This document shows, one piece after another, positions 7,826 to 16,958 of a DNA stretch of 64,000 bases. The notes beneath the pieces are model-generated. The model did not search any database and was not told the DNA's origin. It saw only the letters and a program-made list of their open reading frames with translations. How positions within the stretch are numbered: position 1 is the first letter of the stretch; every line of letters starts with the position of its first letter. The position numbers were made by a program, and so were the translations under genes. This DNA comes from Curvibacter delicatus NBRC 14919 (GTDB taxonomy: Bacteria > Pseudomonadota > Gammaproteobacteria > Burkholderiales > Burkholderiaceae_C). The stretch covers positions 62,001-126,000 of the forward strand of contig NZ_BCWP01000004.1 in NCBI RefSeq assembly GCF_001592265.1. The letters run 5' to 3'.

Positions 7826-9523
7826 TTATGGGCCAGTTTGTGCCTCAGCCTCCTGCAGCGCCCGCCACATCACCTTGCCGCTGCCGCTCTTGGGCAGGGC
7901 GTCGACGAACTGCACCACACGCGGCACCTTGTAGACCGCCATGTTGTCGCGGCACCAGTCGATGATGGCCTGCTCGCTCACCTGCCCTTTGTGGGAAGAG
8001 CGCAGCACCACCACCGCCTTGACCGATTCGCCACGGTAGCTGTCCTTGGTGGAGATGACGCAGGCTTCCTGGATCGCCGGATGCTTGAACATCAGCGCCT
8101 CCACCTCGGCCGGCCAGACCTTAAAGCCGGAGGCGTTGATCATGCGCTTGAGGCGGTCGGTCATGAAGAAGTAACCGTCTTCGTCGACCCGGCCCAGGTC
8201 GCCGGTGCGGAAAAAGCGCTTGCCCTCGATCTCGATGAAGGCTTCGGCGGTGGCCTCCGGCCGCTTCCAGTAACCCTGGAAGACCTCGGGCCCATGGGTC
8301 ACGATCTCGCCCGCCTCGCCCACCGGCAGTTCGGCCAGCGTTTCCGGGTCGATCACGCGCGAATCGGTGCTCATGAACGGAATGCCCAGGCACTGCTGCT
8401 TGGGCGCATCAGGCGGGTTGGTATGTGAGGGGGCGGCCGTCTCGGTCAGGCCATAGCCTTCGACATAACGCAAGCCGAACTGGTCCAGCAGACGCTGCGC
8501 CACCGCTTGCGGCATGGCCGCACCACCGCCGCCGATGTAGACCAGGCTGGACAGGTCGTATTGCTCAAAATGGGGACTGCCCAGCAGGTCGATCATCATG
8601 GTCGGGATGTTGGTCCAGTGCGTCACACGACGGCGCGAGATCAGGCGCCCTGCCAGGTCACGGTCCCACCGCGGCATGACGATCAAGGTGGCGCCGATGT
8701 AGATGCTGGCATGCATCAGGCTGACCATGCCGGTGATGTGGAACATCGGCACCACCGCCAGCGTCACGTTCTCCGCCGTGCCATTGCCCCACAAGCCACT
8801 GGCCACCGCGTTGTGCATGATGCTGGCATGCGTGTGCATGCAGCCCTTGGGCAGGCCGGTGGTGCCACTGGTGTAGGGCAGCAGGGCCAGGTCGGCCGGT
8901 CCGACCTGCAACTCGGGCAAGGGCAGGCAAGAGGCCAGGGCCTGCTCCCAGCCATGGACTTGGCCACCCTGCAGAATCGGGAGCGCGTGCTGCGTCAGCA
9001 GCCAGTCCCGCCAGATTGCCGGTGGCGCTTCCTCGCCGCTGACCTCGGCGTCGAAAGCATCGGTGAACTGGGTCACGACCAGATGGGCCAGCCCCTGACC
9101 GACCGGCAAGGCGTCACTGGCGCGGGCCAGTTCAGGCGCAAGATCGGCGGTGGTGAGGGCCACCTTGGCGTCCGGGTCGGTGATGTAGTGTTTCAGCTCC
9201 TCGGCCCGATTCATCGGGTTGACCGGCACCACCACGGCATTGGCGCGCAGGATGGCGAAGTGGGCGATCACCAGTTGCGGGCAGTTCTGCATGTTGAGCA
9301 CCACACGGTCACCCTTTTTGACCCCCAACCCTTGCAGGTACGACGCCAGGCGCTCTGCTTTTTGCAGCAAATCGGCATAGCTCAGTACACTGCCGAAGAA
9401 CACCAGTGCAGCCTTGTCGGGATAGCGGCGGGCACTGACGGCCAGGTTATCCCACAACGAGGTGGCAGGCGGGGTGATGGCATGGGGCAGACGGTGGGGC
9501 CAGAATTTGTAATGGGCGCGCAT
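7826..9523 (-). CDS. Long-chain/medium-chain fatty acid--CoA ligase (AMP-forming)
   Basis: This 565-residue ANL-family enzyme activates a carboxylic acid to its acyl-AMP and then the CoA thioester. Motifs in order: the P-loop YTSGTTGLPKG (about 212-222), GYGLTET (about 353-359), the hinge DRLKRMINASGFKV, and the catalytic Lys in PKSGSGK near the C-terminus. The start MRAHYKF is chosen because GAGGAG lies about 10 bases upstream; the open frame runs on to 10300 but that part lies opposite aapJ and is not family-like. The preferred acid cannot be read, but length and motifs fit the fatty acyl type. Confidence 0.9.
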   Translation of the reverse strand: MRAHYKFWPHRLPHAITPPATSLWDNLAVSARRYPDKAALVFFGSVLSYADLLQKAERLASYLQGLGVKKGDRVVLNMQNCPQLVIAHFAILRANAVVVPVNPMNRAEELKHYITDPDAKVALTTADLAPELARASDALPVGQGLAHLVVTQFTDAFDAEVSGEEAPPAIWRDWLLTQHALPILQGGQVHGWEQALASCLPLPELQVGPADLALLPYTSGTTGLPKGCMHTHASIMHNAVASGLWGNGTAENVTLAVVPMFHITGMVSLMHASIYIGATLIVMPRWDRDLAGRLISRRRVTHWTNIPTMMIDLLGSPHFEQYDLSSLVYIGGGGAAMPQAVAQRLLDQFGLRYVEGYGLTETAAPSHTNPPDAPKQQCLGIPFMSTDSRVIDPETLAELPVGEAGEIVTHGPEVFQGYWKRPEATAEAFIEIEGKRFFRTGDLGRVDEDGYFFMTDRLKRMINASGFKVWPAEVEALMFKHPAIQEACVISTKDSYRGESVKAVVVLRSSHKGQVSEQAIIDWCRDNMAVYKVPRVVQFVDALPKSGSGKVMWRALQEAEAQTGP

Positions 9524-9646
9524 GCAGAAAAACTCCTCGAATGCCGCAAGCCTAGCGCCGCGAGGGCACAATCGCATTGGGGTAGCCCCCAAGGCCAGTC
9601 GCCGATGTGACGCCCTCAACCGATCGATTTTTACGGAGCTCAGCGC

Positions 9647-10678
9647 ATGAAACGCCCCTTTATCCAGCTCAGCACCCTGGCTCTGGCCGCAGCGGCCACC
9701 CTGTTGGGCCTGCCCGCCCATGCCGGCAAGACACTCGACGGCATCAAGGCGCGCGGCCAGCTGGTCTGCGGCGTCAACACCGGCGTGGCCGGCTTCAGCG
9801 CCACCGACTCCAAGGGCAAGTGGACCGGGCTGGATGTCGACATCTGCCGCGCCACGGCCGCCGCCGTGCTGGGCGACAGCGAGAAGGTCAAGTACGTCGC
9901 CCTCAATGCGCAACAACGTTTCACCGCCCTGCAGTCGGGCGAGATCGACCTGTTGTCGCGCAACACCACCTTCACGCTGACACGCGACGCCTCGCTCGGC
10001 TTGCACACGACCGCCGTGACCTACTACGACGGCCAGGCCTTCATGGTGCCGGCCAAGAGCAAGATCCGCAGCGCCAAGCAGCTCAAGGGTTTCACCGTGT
10101 GCGTGCAGGCCGGCACCACCACCGAAAAGAACATGACCGACTACTCGCGCAGCAACGACCTCAAGCTCAAGCCGGTCGTGTTCGACAAGCTGGAGGCCGC
10201 CAACGGCGCTTACCTGGCAGGCCGCTGCCAGGCCTACAGCACCGACGCCTCGGGTCTGGCCTCCATCCGTGCCAAGGAAGCCAAGAACCCGGCCGACCAT
10301 GTGATCCTGCCCGAACTGATCTCCAAGGAACCGCTCGGCCCGATGGTGCGCCGCGGCGATGATGAGTGGTTTGCCATCGTCAAATGGGTGGTCTACGGCC
10401 TGTTGGAGGCTGAGGAGTACGGCGTCACCCAGGCCAATGTCGACAAGCTGAAGACCAGCACCGACCCGGCGGTACAGCGTATCGTCGGCAGTGGCGAGGA
10501 CATGGGCAAGCTGCTCGGCCTCGATCGCGAGTGGCTGGCCCGCGCCATCCGTGCCACCGGCAATTACGGTGAAATCTTCGAGCGCAATGTCGGCACCGGC
10601 TCGCCCCTCAAGCTGCCGCGTGGCGCCAACAACCTGTGGAGCAAGGGCGGCCTGATGTACGCGCCGCCTATTCGCTGA
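9647..10678 (+). CDS. aapJ: Polar/general L-amino acid ABC transporter, periplasmic binding protein
   Basis: This 343-residue protein has a Sec signal peptide (about 1-26, ending AHA) and a type II periplasmic binding fold (GIKARGQLVCGVN, then GLDVDICRA and QSGEIDLLSRNTT). The ending LPRGANNLWSKGGLMYAPPIR is characteristic of AapJ/BztA, longer than most family 3 binding proteins. Two permease genes and an ATPase follow with 1-base overlap or gaps of a few bases, forming the complete aapJQMP set. Confidence 0.92.
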   Translation: MKRPFIQLSTLALAAAATLLGLPAHAGKTLDGIKARGQLVCGVNTGVAGFSATDSKGKWTGLDVDICRATAAAVLGDSEKVKYVALNAQQRFTALQSGEIDLLSRNTTFTLTRDASLGLHTTAVTYYDGQAFMVPAKSKIRSAKQLKGFTVCVQAGTTTEKNMTDYSRSNDLKLKPVVFDKLEAANGAYLAGRCQAYSTDASGLASIRAKEAKNPADHVILPELISKEPLGPMVRRGDDEWFAIVKWVVYGLLEAEEYGVTQANVDKLKTSTDPAVQRIVGSGEDMGKLLGLDREWLARAIRATGNYGEIFERNVGTGSPLKLPRGANNLWSKGGLMYAPPIR

Positions 10679-11637
10679 TGGCCGCCTTGCCGTCTCCGTC
10701 CCGGAAACGCTGGAGTTGGCGCAGCCAGGCCGTGCGCGGCCTGGCCTGGCAGGTGCTGCTGCTGGCCTTGCTGGCGCTGCTGCTCTGGTTCCTGGCCGGC
10801 AACATCGCGCGTAACATGGCGCAGCGCGGCATCCAGAGCGGCTTCGATTTCCTGCTGCAGCCTGCTGGCTTCGAGATCGGCGAGGGCCTGTTCGGCTTCG
10901 AGGCCTCGCAGGCCTACTGGCTCGCGTTCCTCACCGGCCTGGGCAACACCCTGCGCACGGCCCTGGTCGGCAGCGTACTGGCCACGGTGCTGGGCACTGC
11001 GCTGGGTATTGGCCGTCTCTCCCGCAGTGCGTTGCTGCGTGGCCTGTGTGCCAGCTATGTCGAACTGTTCCGCAACATTCCGCTGCTGCTGCAGTTGCTG
11101 ATGTGGTACCTGCTGCTGGCTGAAGCACTGCCCGCGTTCGATGCCCCGGGCCGACTGGGTGTGCTGACGCTCAGCAAAAGCGGGCTGGTCTGGCAAGCCA
11201 CGACGGATGCCGAGCCCTTGTTCACCCTCAGCCCCGAATTCCTGGCGCTGACGCTGGGCCTGAGCCTGTACACCGCCGCCTTCATCGCCGAGGTGGTGCG
11301 CGCCGGCATAACCGCCGTGCCGCGCGGCCAGAGCGAAGCCGCCGCCGCGCTGGGTCTCAACCAACATCAGGCCATGCGGCGTGTGGTGCTGCCGCAGGCA
11401 CTGCGCGTCATCATCCCGCCGCTGACCAACCAGTACCTGAACCTGAGCAAGAACTCCTCGCTGGCAGTGGCCATCGGCTACCCGGATGTGGTCTCGATCG
11501 CCAACACTGCCATCAACCAGACCGGCCGCGCGGTGGAATGCCTGCTGATCGTGATGGCGATCTACCTTTGCCTCTCGTTGGCCACCTCGCTGCTGATGAA
11601 CGTCTACAACGCCCGCGTGGCGCTCAAGGAACGCTGA
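10678..11637 (+). CDS. aapQ: General L-amino acid ABC transporter permease AapQ
   Basis: This 319-residue membrane protein starts at the ATG that overlaps the aapJ stop (TGATG). It has several hydrophobic helices and the ABC permease EAA loop near residues 205-235 (VPRGQSEAAAALGLNQHQAMRRVVLPQAL cut short here: EAAAALGL). The large periplasmic insert between the first helices (VTLSKSG, TDAEPLFTLSPEF) is typical of AapQ/BztB and absent from HisQ-type permeases. Confidence 0.9.
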   Translation: MAALPSPSRKRWSWRSQAVRGLAWQVLLLALLALLLWFLAGNIARNMAQRGIQSGFDFLLQPAGFEIGEGLFGFEASQAYWLAFLTGLGNTLRTALVGSVLATVLGTALGIGRLSRSALLRGLCASYVELFRNIPLLLQLLMWYLLLAEALPAFDAPGRLGVLTLSKSGLVWQATTDAEPLFTLSPEFLALTLGLSLYTAAFIAEVVRAGITAVPRGQSEAAAALGLNQHQAMRRVVLPQALRVIIPPLTNQYLNLSKNSSLAVAIGYPDVVSIANTAINQTGRAVECLLIVMAIYLCLSLATSLLMNVYNARVALKER

Positions 11638-11641
11638 CACG

Positions 11642-12745
11642 ATGACGCCGCAGCACTTCCACCCCATCCCGCCCCGCCCAGCCCCTGCGCGCCCAGCTGG
11701 CCCATGGACTTGGCTGCGCAGCCGCCTGTTCTGCGACCGGGGCACGGCACTCACCTCGCTGCTGATTGGCGCCGCGTTGCTGTACTGGCTCCCCCAGTTG
11801 TTGGACTGGGCCGTGCTGCGCGCCAGCTGGCGTCCCAACGCCGACGCCTGCCTGGCCGACCGGGCAGGTGCCTGCTGGGGCGTGGTGGCGGAGAAATACC
11901 GCATCATCCTGATGGGCCGCTACCCGTTCGACGAGCAATGGCGTCCGCTGCTGGCCACCGGGCTGATGATGGCGCTGCTGGTGATCAGCTGCATCCGGCA
12001 ATTCTGGCGGCGCTGGCTGGTGCTGCTGTGGCTGGGTGTGCTTGCCGTCTTCTTTTTGCTGATGCACGGCCGGGCTCTCGGCCTGAGCCCGGTCGACACC
12101 GACCAGTGGGGAGGCCTGCCACTGACCATCCTGCTGTCTTCGCTTTCGATCGCCCTGGCTTTCCCGCTCGCCCTGCTCGTGGCCTTGGGCCGACGTTCCG
12201 AACTGCCGGCCATCCGCGCCGTCTGCACCGTCTACGTCGAGCTGGTGCGGGGCGTGCCACTGATCTCCGTGCTGTTCATGGCGTCGTTCCTGTTTCCGCT
12301 GTTCATGCCGCAAGGTCTCTCGATCAATGTGCTGTTGCGTGTGCTGGTGGGCATCACGCTGTTCGCTGCCGCCTACATGGCCGAGGTCATCCGCGGTGGC
12401 CTGCAAGCCGTCCCGCGCGGACAGCTGGAGGCCGCTGCAGCGCTGGGCCTGTCATGGTGGCAGACCCAGCGACGCGTGGTACTGCCGCAGGCGCTGGCCG
12501 CGGTGCTGCCGGGGCTGATGAACAACTTCATCGCCATCTTCAAGGACACGTCTCTTGTGACCATCGTCAGCCTGTATGAGCTGACCGGTGCCTTGAGCCT
12601 GGCGCTCAATTCCGATGCCGACTGGCGCCCCTTCAAGCTCGAAGGCTACCTGTTTGTCGCACTGATCTACTTTGTCTTCTGCCTGGCCATGTCACGCTAC
12701 AGCCTGTGGGTGGAACAGCAACTCAACCGCGGCCAGGTCCGCTGA
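11642..12745 (+). CDS. aapM: General L-amino acid ABC transporter permease AapM
   Basis: This 367-residue second permease of the aap set starts 4 bases after aapQ. It has a long N-terminal region with a proline-rich cytoplasmic start and extra helices, as expected for AapM/BztC. The EAA loop (QLEAAAALGLSWWQTQRRV) lies near 260-280. It forms the transmembrane channel with AapQ in the inner membrane. The next gene, the ATPase, starts 6 bases after its stop. Confidence 0.9.
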   Translation: MTPQHFHPIPPRPAPARPAGPWTWLRSRLFCDRGTALTSLLIGAALLYWLPQLLDWAVLRASWRPNADACLADRAGACWGVVAEKYRIILMGRYPFDEQWRPLLATGLMMALLVISCIRQFWRRWLVLLWLGVLAVFFLLMHGRALGLSPVDTDQWGGLPLTILLSSLSIALAFPLALLVALGRRSELPAIRAVCTVYVELVRGVPLISVLFMASFLFPLFMPQGLSINVLLRVLVGITLFAAAYMAEVIRGGLQAVPRGQLEAAAALGLSWWQTQRRVVLPQALAAVLPGLMNNFIAIFKDTSLVTIVSLYELTGALSLALNSDADWRPFKLEGYLFVALIYFVFCLAMSRYSLWVEQQLNRGQVR

Positions 12746-12751
12746 AGCTCC

Positions 12752-13495
12752 ATGTCCGACCCCATCATCGTTTTTGAACAAGTCAACAAGTGGTACGGCG
12801 ATGACTTCCACGTGCTGCGCGACATCGACCTGTCGGTGGTCAAAGGCGAGCGCATCGTGATCTGCGGCCCGTCCGGCTCGGGCAAATCCACCCTGATCCG
12901 CTGCATCAACCGGCTGGAAGAACATCAGCAAGGCCGACTCCTCGTCAACGGGCTGGAATTCGGCGACGATGTGAAAGTGATCGACACGGTGCGTCGGCAG
13001 GTCGGCATGGTGTTCCAGCAGTTCAACCTGTTTCCGCACCTGAGTGTGCTGGAGAACTTGACGCTGGCGCCGATTCAGGTCAACCAGCTGTCCAGGCGCG
13101 AGGCCGAAGAACGCGCCATGGAGCAGCTCGCGCGCGTCAAGATCGCCGAACAAGCCCACAAGTACCCGTTGCAGCTCTCCGGCGGCCAGCAGCAGCGCGT
13201 GGCGATTGCGCGCGCGCTGTGCATGAGACCGCAGATCATGCTGTTCGACGAGCCGACCTCGGCGCTAGATCCGGAGATGATCAAGGAAGTGCTCGACGTC
13301 ATGAGCGAGTTGGCGGCCCAGGACATCACCATGCTGTGCGTCACGCACGAGATGGGTTTTGCCCGCGCTGTGGCGGACCGCGTGATCTTCATGGACCAGG
13401 GCCAGATCGTCGAGCAGAATACGCCGCACGAATTCTTCAACCACCCGCAGAGCGAGCGCAGCCGCGATTTCCTTTCCAAGATCCTCGGACACTGA
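12752..13495 (+). CDS. aapP: General L-amino acid ABC transporter ATP-binding protein AapP
   Basis: This 247-residue ATPase has Walker [10 protein letters not shown] (39-47), the Q-loop ([11 protein letters not shown]), the signature LSGGQQQR (about 142-149) and Walker [11 protein letters not shown] with the H-loop CVTHEMGFA. Sequence and length are those of the polar amino acid uptake ATPases (GlnQ/AapP). It completes aapJQMP, a high-affinity importer of many L-amino acids. Confidence 0.95.
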   Translation: MSDPIIVFEQVNKWYGDDFHVLRDIDLSVVKGERIVICGPSGSGKSTLIRCINRLEEHQQGRLLVNGLEFGDDVKVIDTVRRQVGMVFQQFNLFPHLSVLENLTLAPIQVNQLSRREAEERAMEQLARVKIAEQAHKYPLQLSGGQQQRVAIARALCMRPQIMLFDEPTSALDPEMIKEVLDVMSELAAQDITMLCVTHEMGFARAVADRVIFMDQGQIVEQNTPHEFFNHPQSERSRDFLSKILGH

Positions 13496-13497
13496 CC

Positions 13498-14460
13498 ATG
13501 CTGAAACAATTCGCCGCCCTGTTTGCCGCGTTGACACTGGCTCTGGGTGTCACGGCGCAGACCTTTCCCGCCAAGCCGGTGCGCATCGTGGTCGGCTTTC
13601 CGGCCGGCGGCCCACTCGACCAACATGCCCGGCTGCTGAGCGACAAGCTGCAAACCATCCTCGGCCAGCCGGTACTGATCGACTACAAGGCCGGTGCCGG
13701 CGGCACTGTGGGCGCCCAGGAAGTCATGAAGGCAGCACCCGACGGCCACACGCTGATGCTGGCCAACACCGGCGTCATGGTCATCAACCCCGCGCTCTAC
13801 AGCCGGTTGCCCTATGCCACGCTGAAGGATTTCACGCCGGTGGCACGCACGGCCATGCAGCCGCTGGCGCTGCTGGTCAACCCCAAGCTGCCCGTGACCA
13901 GCCTGAAGGAGTTCATCACCTACACACGTGAGCGCCCCGGCCAGATCAACTACGGCTCGGCCGGCAATGGCAGCATCAGCCACCTGGTACCCGAAATGTT
14001 CAAGAATGCCACCGGCCTGTTCATGGTGCACATTCCCTACCGTGGCAGCGCCCCGGCGTTCACCGACCTGATGGCGGGCCAGGTCCAGTTCATGGCTGAG
14101 AGCATTCCCCAGGCCGCCAACTACCACAAGCAGGGCAAGGTGCGCGCGCTGGCCGTCACCAGTCGCACACGCAACCCGGCCCTGCCCGACATTCCGACAG
14201 TGATGGAAGCCGGCATCAAGGATTTCGAAGTTGTCGGCTTCTACGGTTTTCTTGCGCCGGCCGGCACACCGAAGGATGTGGTGGCCAAACTGAGCGAGGC
14301 CTTCCGCCAGGTGCTGGCACTGCCCGAGATCCGCAATCGCATGATCACGCAGGGCGCCGATCCGGCCTTTCTGGGCGCCGACGACTTCGCCAGGTTCCTG
14401 GCGGCTGAAATGCCGCGTTGGGCCGCCGCCGTGCAGAAATCCGGCGCCAAACTGGACTGA
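13498..14460 (+). CDS. Bug/TctC-family periplasmic solute-binding protein
   Basis: This 320-residue protein has a signal peptide (about 1-20, ending TAQ) and the Bug signature (FPAKPVRIVVGFPAGGPLD, then GQPVLIDYKAGAGG and INYGSAGNGS). These proteins bind carboxylates or other small acids for tripartite tricarboxylate transporters, or act as orphan receptors. No TctA/TctB membrane genes are nearby. It starts 2 bases after aapP, so it is probably co-transcribed with an amino-acid importer, an unusual partnership. The ligand is unknown. Confidence 0.88.
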   Translation: MLKQFAALFAALTLALGVTAQTFPAKPVRIVVGFPAGGPLDQHARLLSDKLQTILGQPVLIDYKAGAGGTVGAQEVMKAAPDGHTLMLANTGVMVINPALYSRLPYATLKDFTPVARTAMQPLALLVNPKLPVTSLKEFITYTRERPGQINYGSAGNGSISHLVPEMFKNATGLFMVHIPYRGSAPAFTDLMAGQVQFMAESIPQAANYHKQGKVRALAVTSRTRNPALPDIPTVMEAGIKDFEVVGFYGFLAPAGTPKDVVAKLSEAFRQVLALPEIRNRMITQGADPAFLGADDFARFLAAEMPRWAAAVQKSGAKLD

Positions 14461-14468
14461 AGCGCACC

Positions 14469-14744
14469 ATGTCAACGCCCGCCCCGCTGGCTGCCTTGCA
14501 ATCGCAACTCGACGCCCTGCGCGGCGGTCGACTGCGGGCGGCCGATTTCAGTCAGGCCGCCCGCGCCCACACCGTGGAATTGAACCTGCCGCCGCGTTAC
14601 GCCGACGTCCTGCACCAGTTGCTCGACCGACTGGAGTCAAGCGCCTTGTTTGCAGAAGAAAGCTGCTCCTTCAGCCAGCAGGACCTGCTGGACAGCCTGC
14701 AGCTGTGGCTGGACAAGGCCAGCCAGCAACTGGCGACCCACTGA
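14469..14744 (+). CDS. Small conserved-looking hypothetical protein
   Basis: This 91-residue protein of unknown function begins MSTPAPLAALQSQLD. It is predicted helical, soluble and acidic at the C-terminus (FSQQDLLDSLQLWLDKASQQL). The start is placed 8 bases after the Bug-family gene, within the same transcription unit, rather than at an ATG inside that gene. It has no signal peptide, membrane segment or recognisable motif; the one Cys sits in ESCSFSQQD. Its codon pattern resembles that of its neighbours, supporting a real gene. Confidence 0.6.
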   Translation: MSTPAPLAALQSQLDALRGGRLRAADFSQAARAHTVELNLPPRYADVLHQLLDRLESSALFAEESCSFSQQDLLDSLQLWLDKASQQLATH

Positions 14745-14807
14745 CGCCGCCACCGCTTGACCCTGTGATTGACAGGCCCATGCTGGTCAAGGTGCAGTGT
14801 TTTTTAT

Positions 14808-14830
14808 AAGATATATTTAATTTAAATCTT
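14808..14830. promoter_or_regulatory. NsrR-like operator upstream of the globin-nnrS-ferredoxin genes
   Basis: The site reads AAGATATATTT, one central A, then ATTTAAATCTT. The 11-1-11 layout and the AAGAT...ATCTT ends match the known NsrR consensus (AAGATGyATTT / AAATrCATCTT). It lies in a conspicuous AT-rich patch in otherwise GC-rich DNA, 33 bases before the globin ATG. NsrR is an iron-sulfur repressor released by NO; the first genes downstream are NO-response genes, which agrees. Confidence 0.7.
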
Positions 14831-14863
14831 TAAAGCCGGCCCCGCTCCGGCCAGGAGTCGCCC

Positions 14864-15277
14864 ATGCCCGATCCACAACTGTGCAGCGAAGACGAGCTCG
14901 CTGCACTGGTGCACCACTTCTACGCACGGGTAAGGCGCGATGCGCAGCTGGGCCCGATCTTCAACACACATGTGCAGGATTGGGATGCCCACCTCGTCAA
15001 ACTGACCGACTTCTGGTCCTCCGCTTTGCGTGGCACGCGGCGCTTTCGCGGTACCCCCATGCCGGTGCATGCTGCCTTGCCCGGCTTGACGGCGGCGCTG
15101 TTCCAGCACTGGCTGCAGCTCTTTGAGACGACCGTTGCCGAATTGCCGAACCAGGCTTTGCGTGAGCGGGCCTCCGCATTGGCCGAACGCATTGCGCAAA
15201 GCCTGTGGTACGGCTACCAGATGGCCAACCTCAGGCAGCACGAACCAGCCCAGATCGAGGAGTTGTTGCATGAATAA
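14864..15277 (+). CDS. Group III truncated hemoglobin
   Basis: This 137-residue 2-on-2 globin has the group III pattern KLTDFWSS, then F-x-G-x-PM-x3-H (H69), and the proximal heme His at H82 (FQHWLQLF). GAGG-type ribosome site AGGAG lies 8 bases before the ATG. The next gene, nnrS, starts inside its last 8 bases. With an NsrR-like operator upstream, a role in NO or peroxynitrite detoxification is likely; group III globins have been linked to NO and oxygen chemistry. Confidence 0.92.
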   Translation: MPDPQLCSEDELAALVHHFYARVRRDAQLGPIFNTHVQDWDAHLVKLTDFWSSALRGTRRFRGTPMPVHAALPGLTAALFQHWLQLFETTVAELPNQALRERASALAERIAQSLWYGYQMANLRQHEPAQIEELLHE

Positions 15278-16499
15278 GCTGCTGCAGATCAACGAACCCG
15301 AAACGCCTGAACGCATCGCGCCTTCGCTACAGGCGTTTCTTGAAATGGGCTTTCGCCCGCTGTACCTGGCCGGCACCGCCTGGGCCTTGGTGGCGGTTGC
15401 GCTCTGGATCTTCTGGCCCCAGCTGCTGCAAGGCCCGCTGGCGGGTGTGGCCTGGCACGCCCACGAGATGATGTGGGGCTTCGTGGCCACCATTGCCGTC
15501 GGCTTCCTGATGACCGCAGGCGCCAACTGGACCGGTGTCAACCCGATGCCAGGCCCCATCCTGCTGGCCGCCTGCCTGCTGTGGCTGGCCGCCCGCGTGG
15601 GCCTGCTGGCCGGTACAGCGGCCATGTTCTGGCTCGGTTTTGGCGCCGAAGCGGCCTTCTTCCTGCTGGCCTGCACCACCATGGCGCGCGCCGTGTACGG
15701 CACACGCAACCGCCGCAACTATGCCGTCCCCGTCCTGCTGCTCGGCCTGGGTGCCACGGACGTGTTGTACCTGCTGGCGGCTCTGGGCGGCGACTACACC
15801 TTGCTGATGCAACGCTTTAATGCCGGCTTGCTGTGCATGGCCGTGATCGCCCTCCTGGTCAGCCGGCGTGTCATCCCCTTCTTCGCCATGCGGGCCGTGC
15901 CCGGCCTCAGCATCCCGATGCAGGAACGCAGCGGTCTGGTGCAGCTGGGCGCCGGTGCGCTGGCCGTGCTGTTCGTGCTGCTGCAATGGCAGCTGCCCCT
16001 GGCACTGGCCTTGTTGGCAGCCGGTGTCGTGCCTTTGTGGCAACTGCTGACATGGAAGCCCTGGGCCGTCCGCCACAAACCGCTGTTGTGGATTTTGTAC
16101 GCCGGTTATGCCGGTCTTGGCATCGGCCTGCTGGTGGCGGCCGCCCAGGCAGCGGGCCTGCCCCTGCGCACGGCCGTCCATGTGCACGTGATCGCCATGG
16201 GAGGCTTCTCCGTGCTGATCATTGGCATGGTCACCCGCACGGCGCTCGGTCACCTGGGACGGCCGTTGACGGTCGACCGCAGCATGACGACGAGTTACGT
16301 GCTGATGCTGGTGGCGTTTGGGCTGCGACTGGCGGCACTGCATCCCTCGACACTCAGCGCCTTGCTGTTGCAAGGTGCAGCACTGGCCTGGATCTCGGCC
16401 CTGGCGCTGTACCTCTGGCGTTTCGTCCCGTGGATGATCCGGCCGCGCCCCGACCGCGCTGCTGCGCCAGCCACCCTCGTGAGGGGCAAACGGCCATGA
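15270..16499 (+). CDS. nnrS: NnrS family heme/copper membrane protein, NO response
   Basis: This 409-residue protein has about 12 hydrophobic segments and the His-rich motifs of Nnr[11 protein letters not shown] near residues 65-75 and HVHVIAMGG, then TRTALGHLG, near 305-335. NnrS protects the cellular iron pool against nitrosative stress and is usually controlled by NsrR or NnrR. It overlaps the globin gene by 8 bases and the ferredoxin gene by 4 (ATGA), so all three are one operon. Confidence 0.92.
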   Translation: MNKLLQINEPETPERIAPSLQAFLEMGFRPLYLAGTAWALVAVALWIFWPQLLQGPLAGVAWHAHEMMWGFVATIAVGFLMTAGANWTGVNPMPGPILLAACLLWLAARVGLLAGTAAMFWLGFGAEAAFFLLACTTMARAVYGTRNRRNYAVPVLLLGLGATDVLYLLAALGGDYTLLMQRFNAGLLCMAVIALLVSRRVIPFFAMRAVPGLSIPMQERSGLVQLGAGALAVLFVLLQWQLPLALALLAAGVVPLWQLLTWKPWAVRHKPLLWILYAGYAGLGIGLLVAAAQAAGLPLRTAVHVHVIAMGGFSVLIIGMVTRTALGHLGRPLTVDRSMTTSYVLMLVAFGLRLAALHPSTLSALLLQGAALAWISALALYLWRFVPWMIRPRPDRAAAPATLVRGKRP

Positions 16500-16840
16500 C
16501 ACACGTTGTCACCGAATCCTGCATCCGCTGCAAATACACCGACTGTGTCGATGTCTGCCCGGTCGACGCCTTTCGCGCCGGCAAGAACATGCTGGTGATT
16601 GAGCCGGACGATTGCATCGACTGCGCCTTGTGCATTCCGGAATGCCCGGTGGACGCCATCTTCGTGGAAGAAGACGTGCCGGCCGACCAGCAAACCTTCA
16701 TCGACCTCAACGCCAGGCTGGCCAAGCAATGGCCGGTCATCATCCGCAGCCGCCTGGCCCTGCCCGACGCCGAGGAGTGGGCCAAAGTCAAGGACAAGCT
16801 GGATCAGCTCGACGAACGGGCCGACAACCAGAAGGATTGA
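16496..16840 (+). CDS. fdxA: 7Fe ferredoxin (FdxA type)
   Basis: This 114-residue ferredoxin has two cluster motifs: C9-x2-C12-x4-C17-x3-C21-P, as in the 3Fe-4S site of Azotobacter FdI, and C40-x2-C43-x2-C46-x3-C50-P for a 4Fe-4S cluster. The C-terminal extension (about 60-114) is helical and charged and normal for FdxA. It overlaps nnrS by 4 bases. It may carry electrons to the globin or to another NO-response reductase; the partner is not shown by the sequence. Confidence 0.9.
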   Translation: MTHVVTESCIRCKYTDCVDVCPVDAFRAGKNMLVIEPDDCIDCALCIPECPVDAIFVEEDVPADQQTFIDLNARLAKQWPVIIRSRLALPDAEEWAKVKDKLDQLDERADNQKD

Positions 16841-16958
16841 GTCCTTCAGCCAGGCCGCTGCCCTGCGGGCCTTGTGCAAGGTCGTGCGAAAAGATTTATA
16901 AACCGTCGTGGACCGGCATCACCCGGCCACGCCGGCAAATAATTCGAGGAGACACGAC

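Noticed and set aside
9524-10300. Upstream extension of the acyl-CoA ligase frame
   Set aside because: It runs opposite aapJ, is not family-like, and a good ribosome site precedes the ATG at 9523.
14769-14790. TTGAC...GTCAA inverted repeat upstream of the globin gene
   Set aside because: The half-sites are 12 bases apart, not the 4 needed for an FNR/DNR dimer; the NsrR-like dyad just downstream is the better regulatory call.
16890-16902. Half NsrR-like site AAGATTTATAAA
   Set aside because: Only one half is present and no matching ATCTT arm follows at the right spacing, so it is mentioned only as a weak hint.
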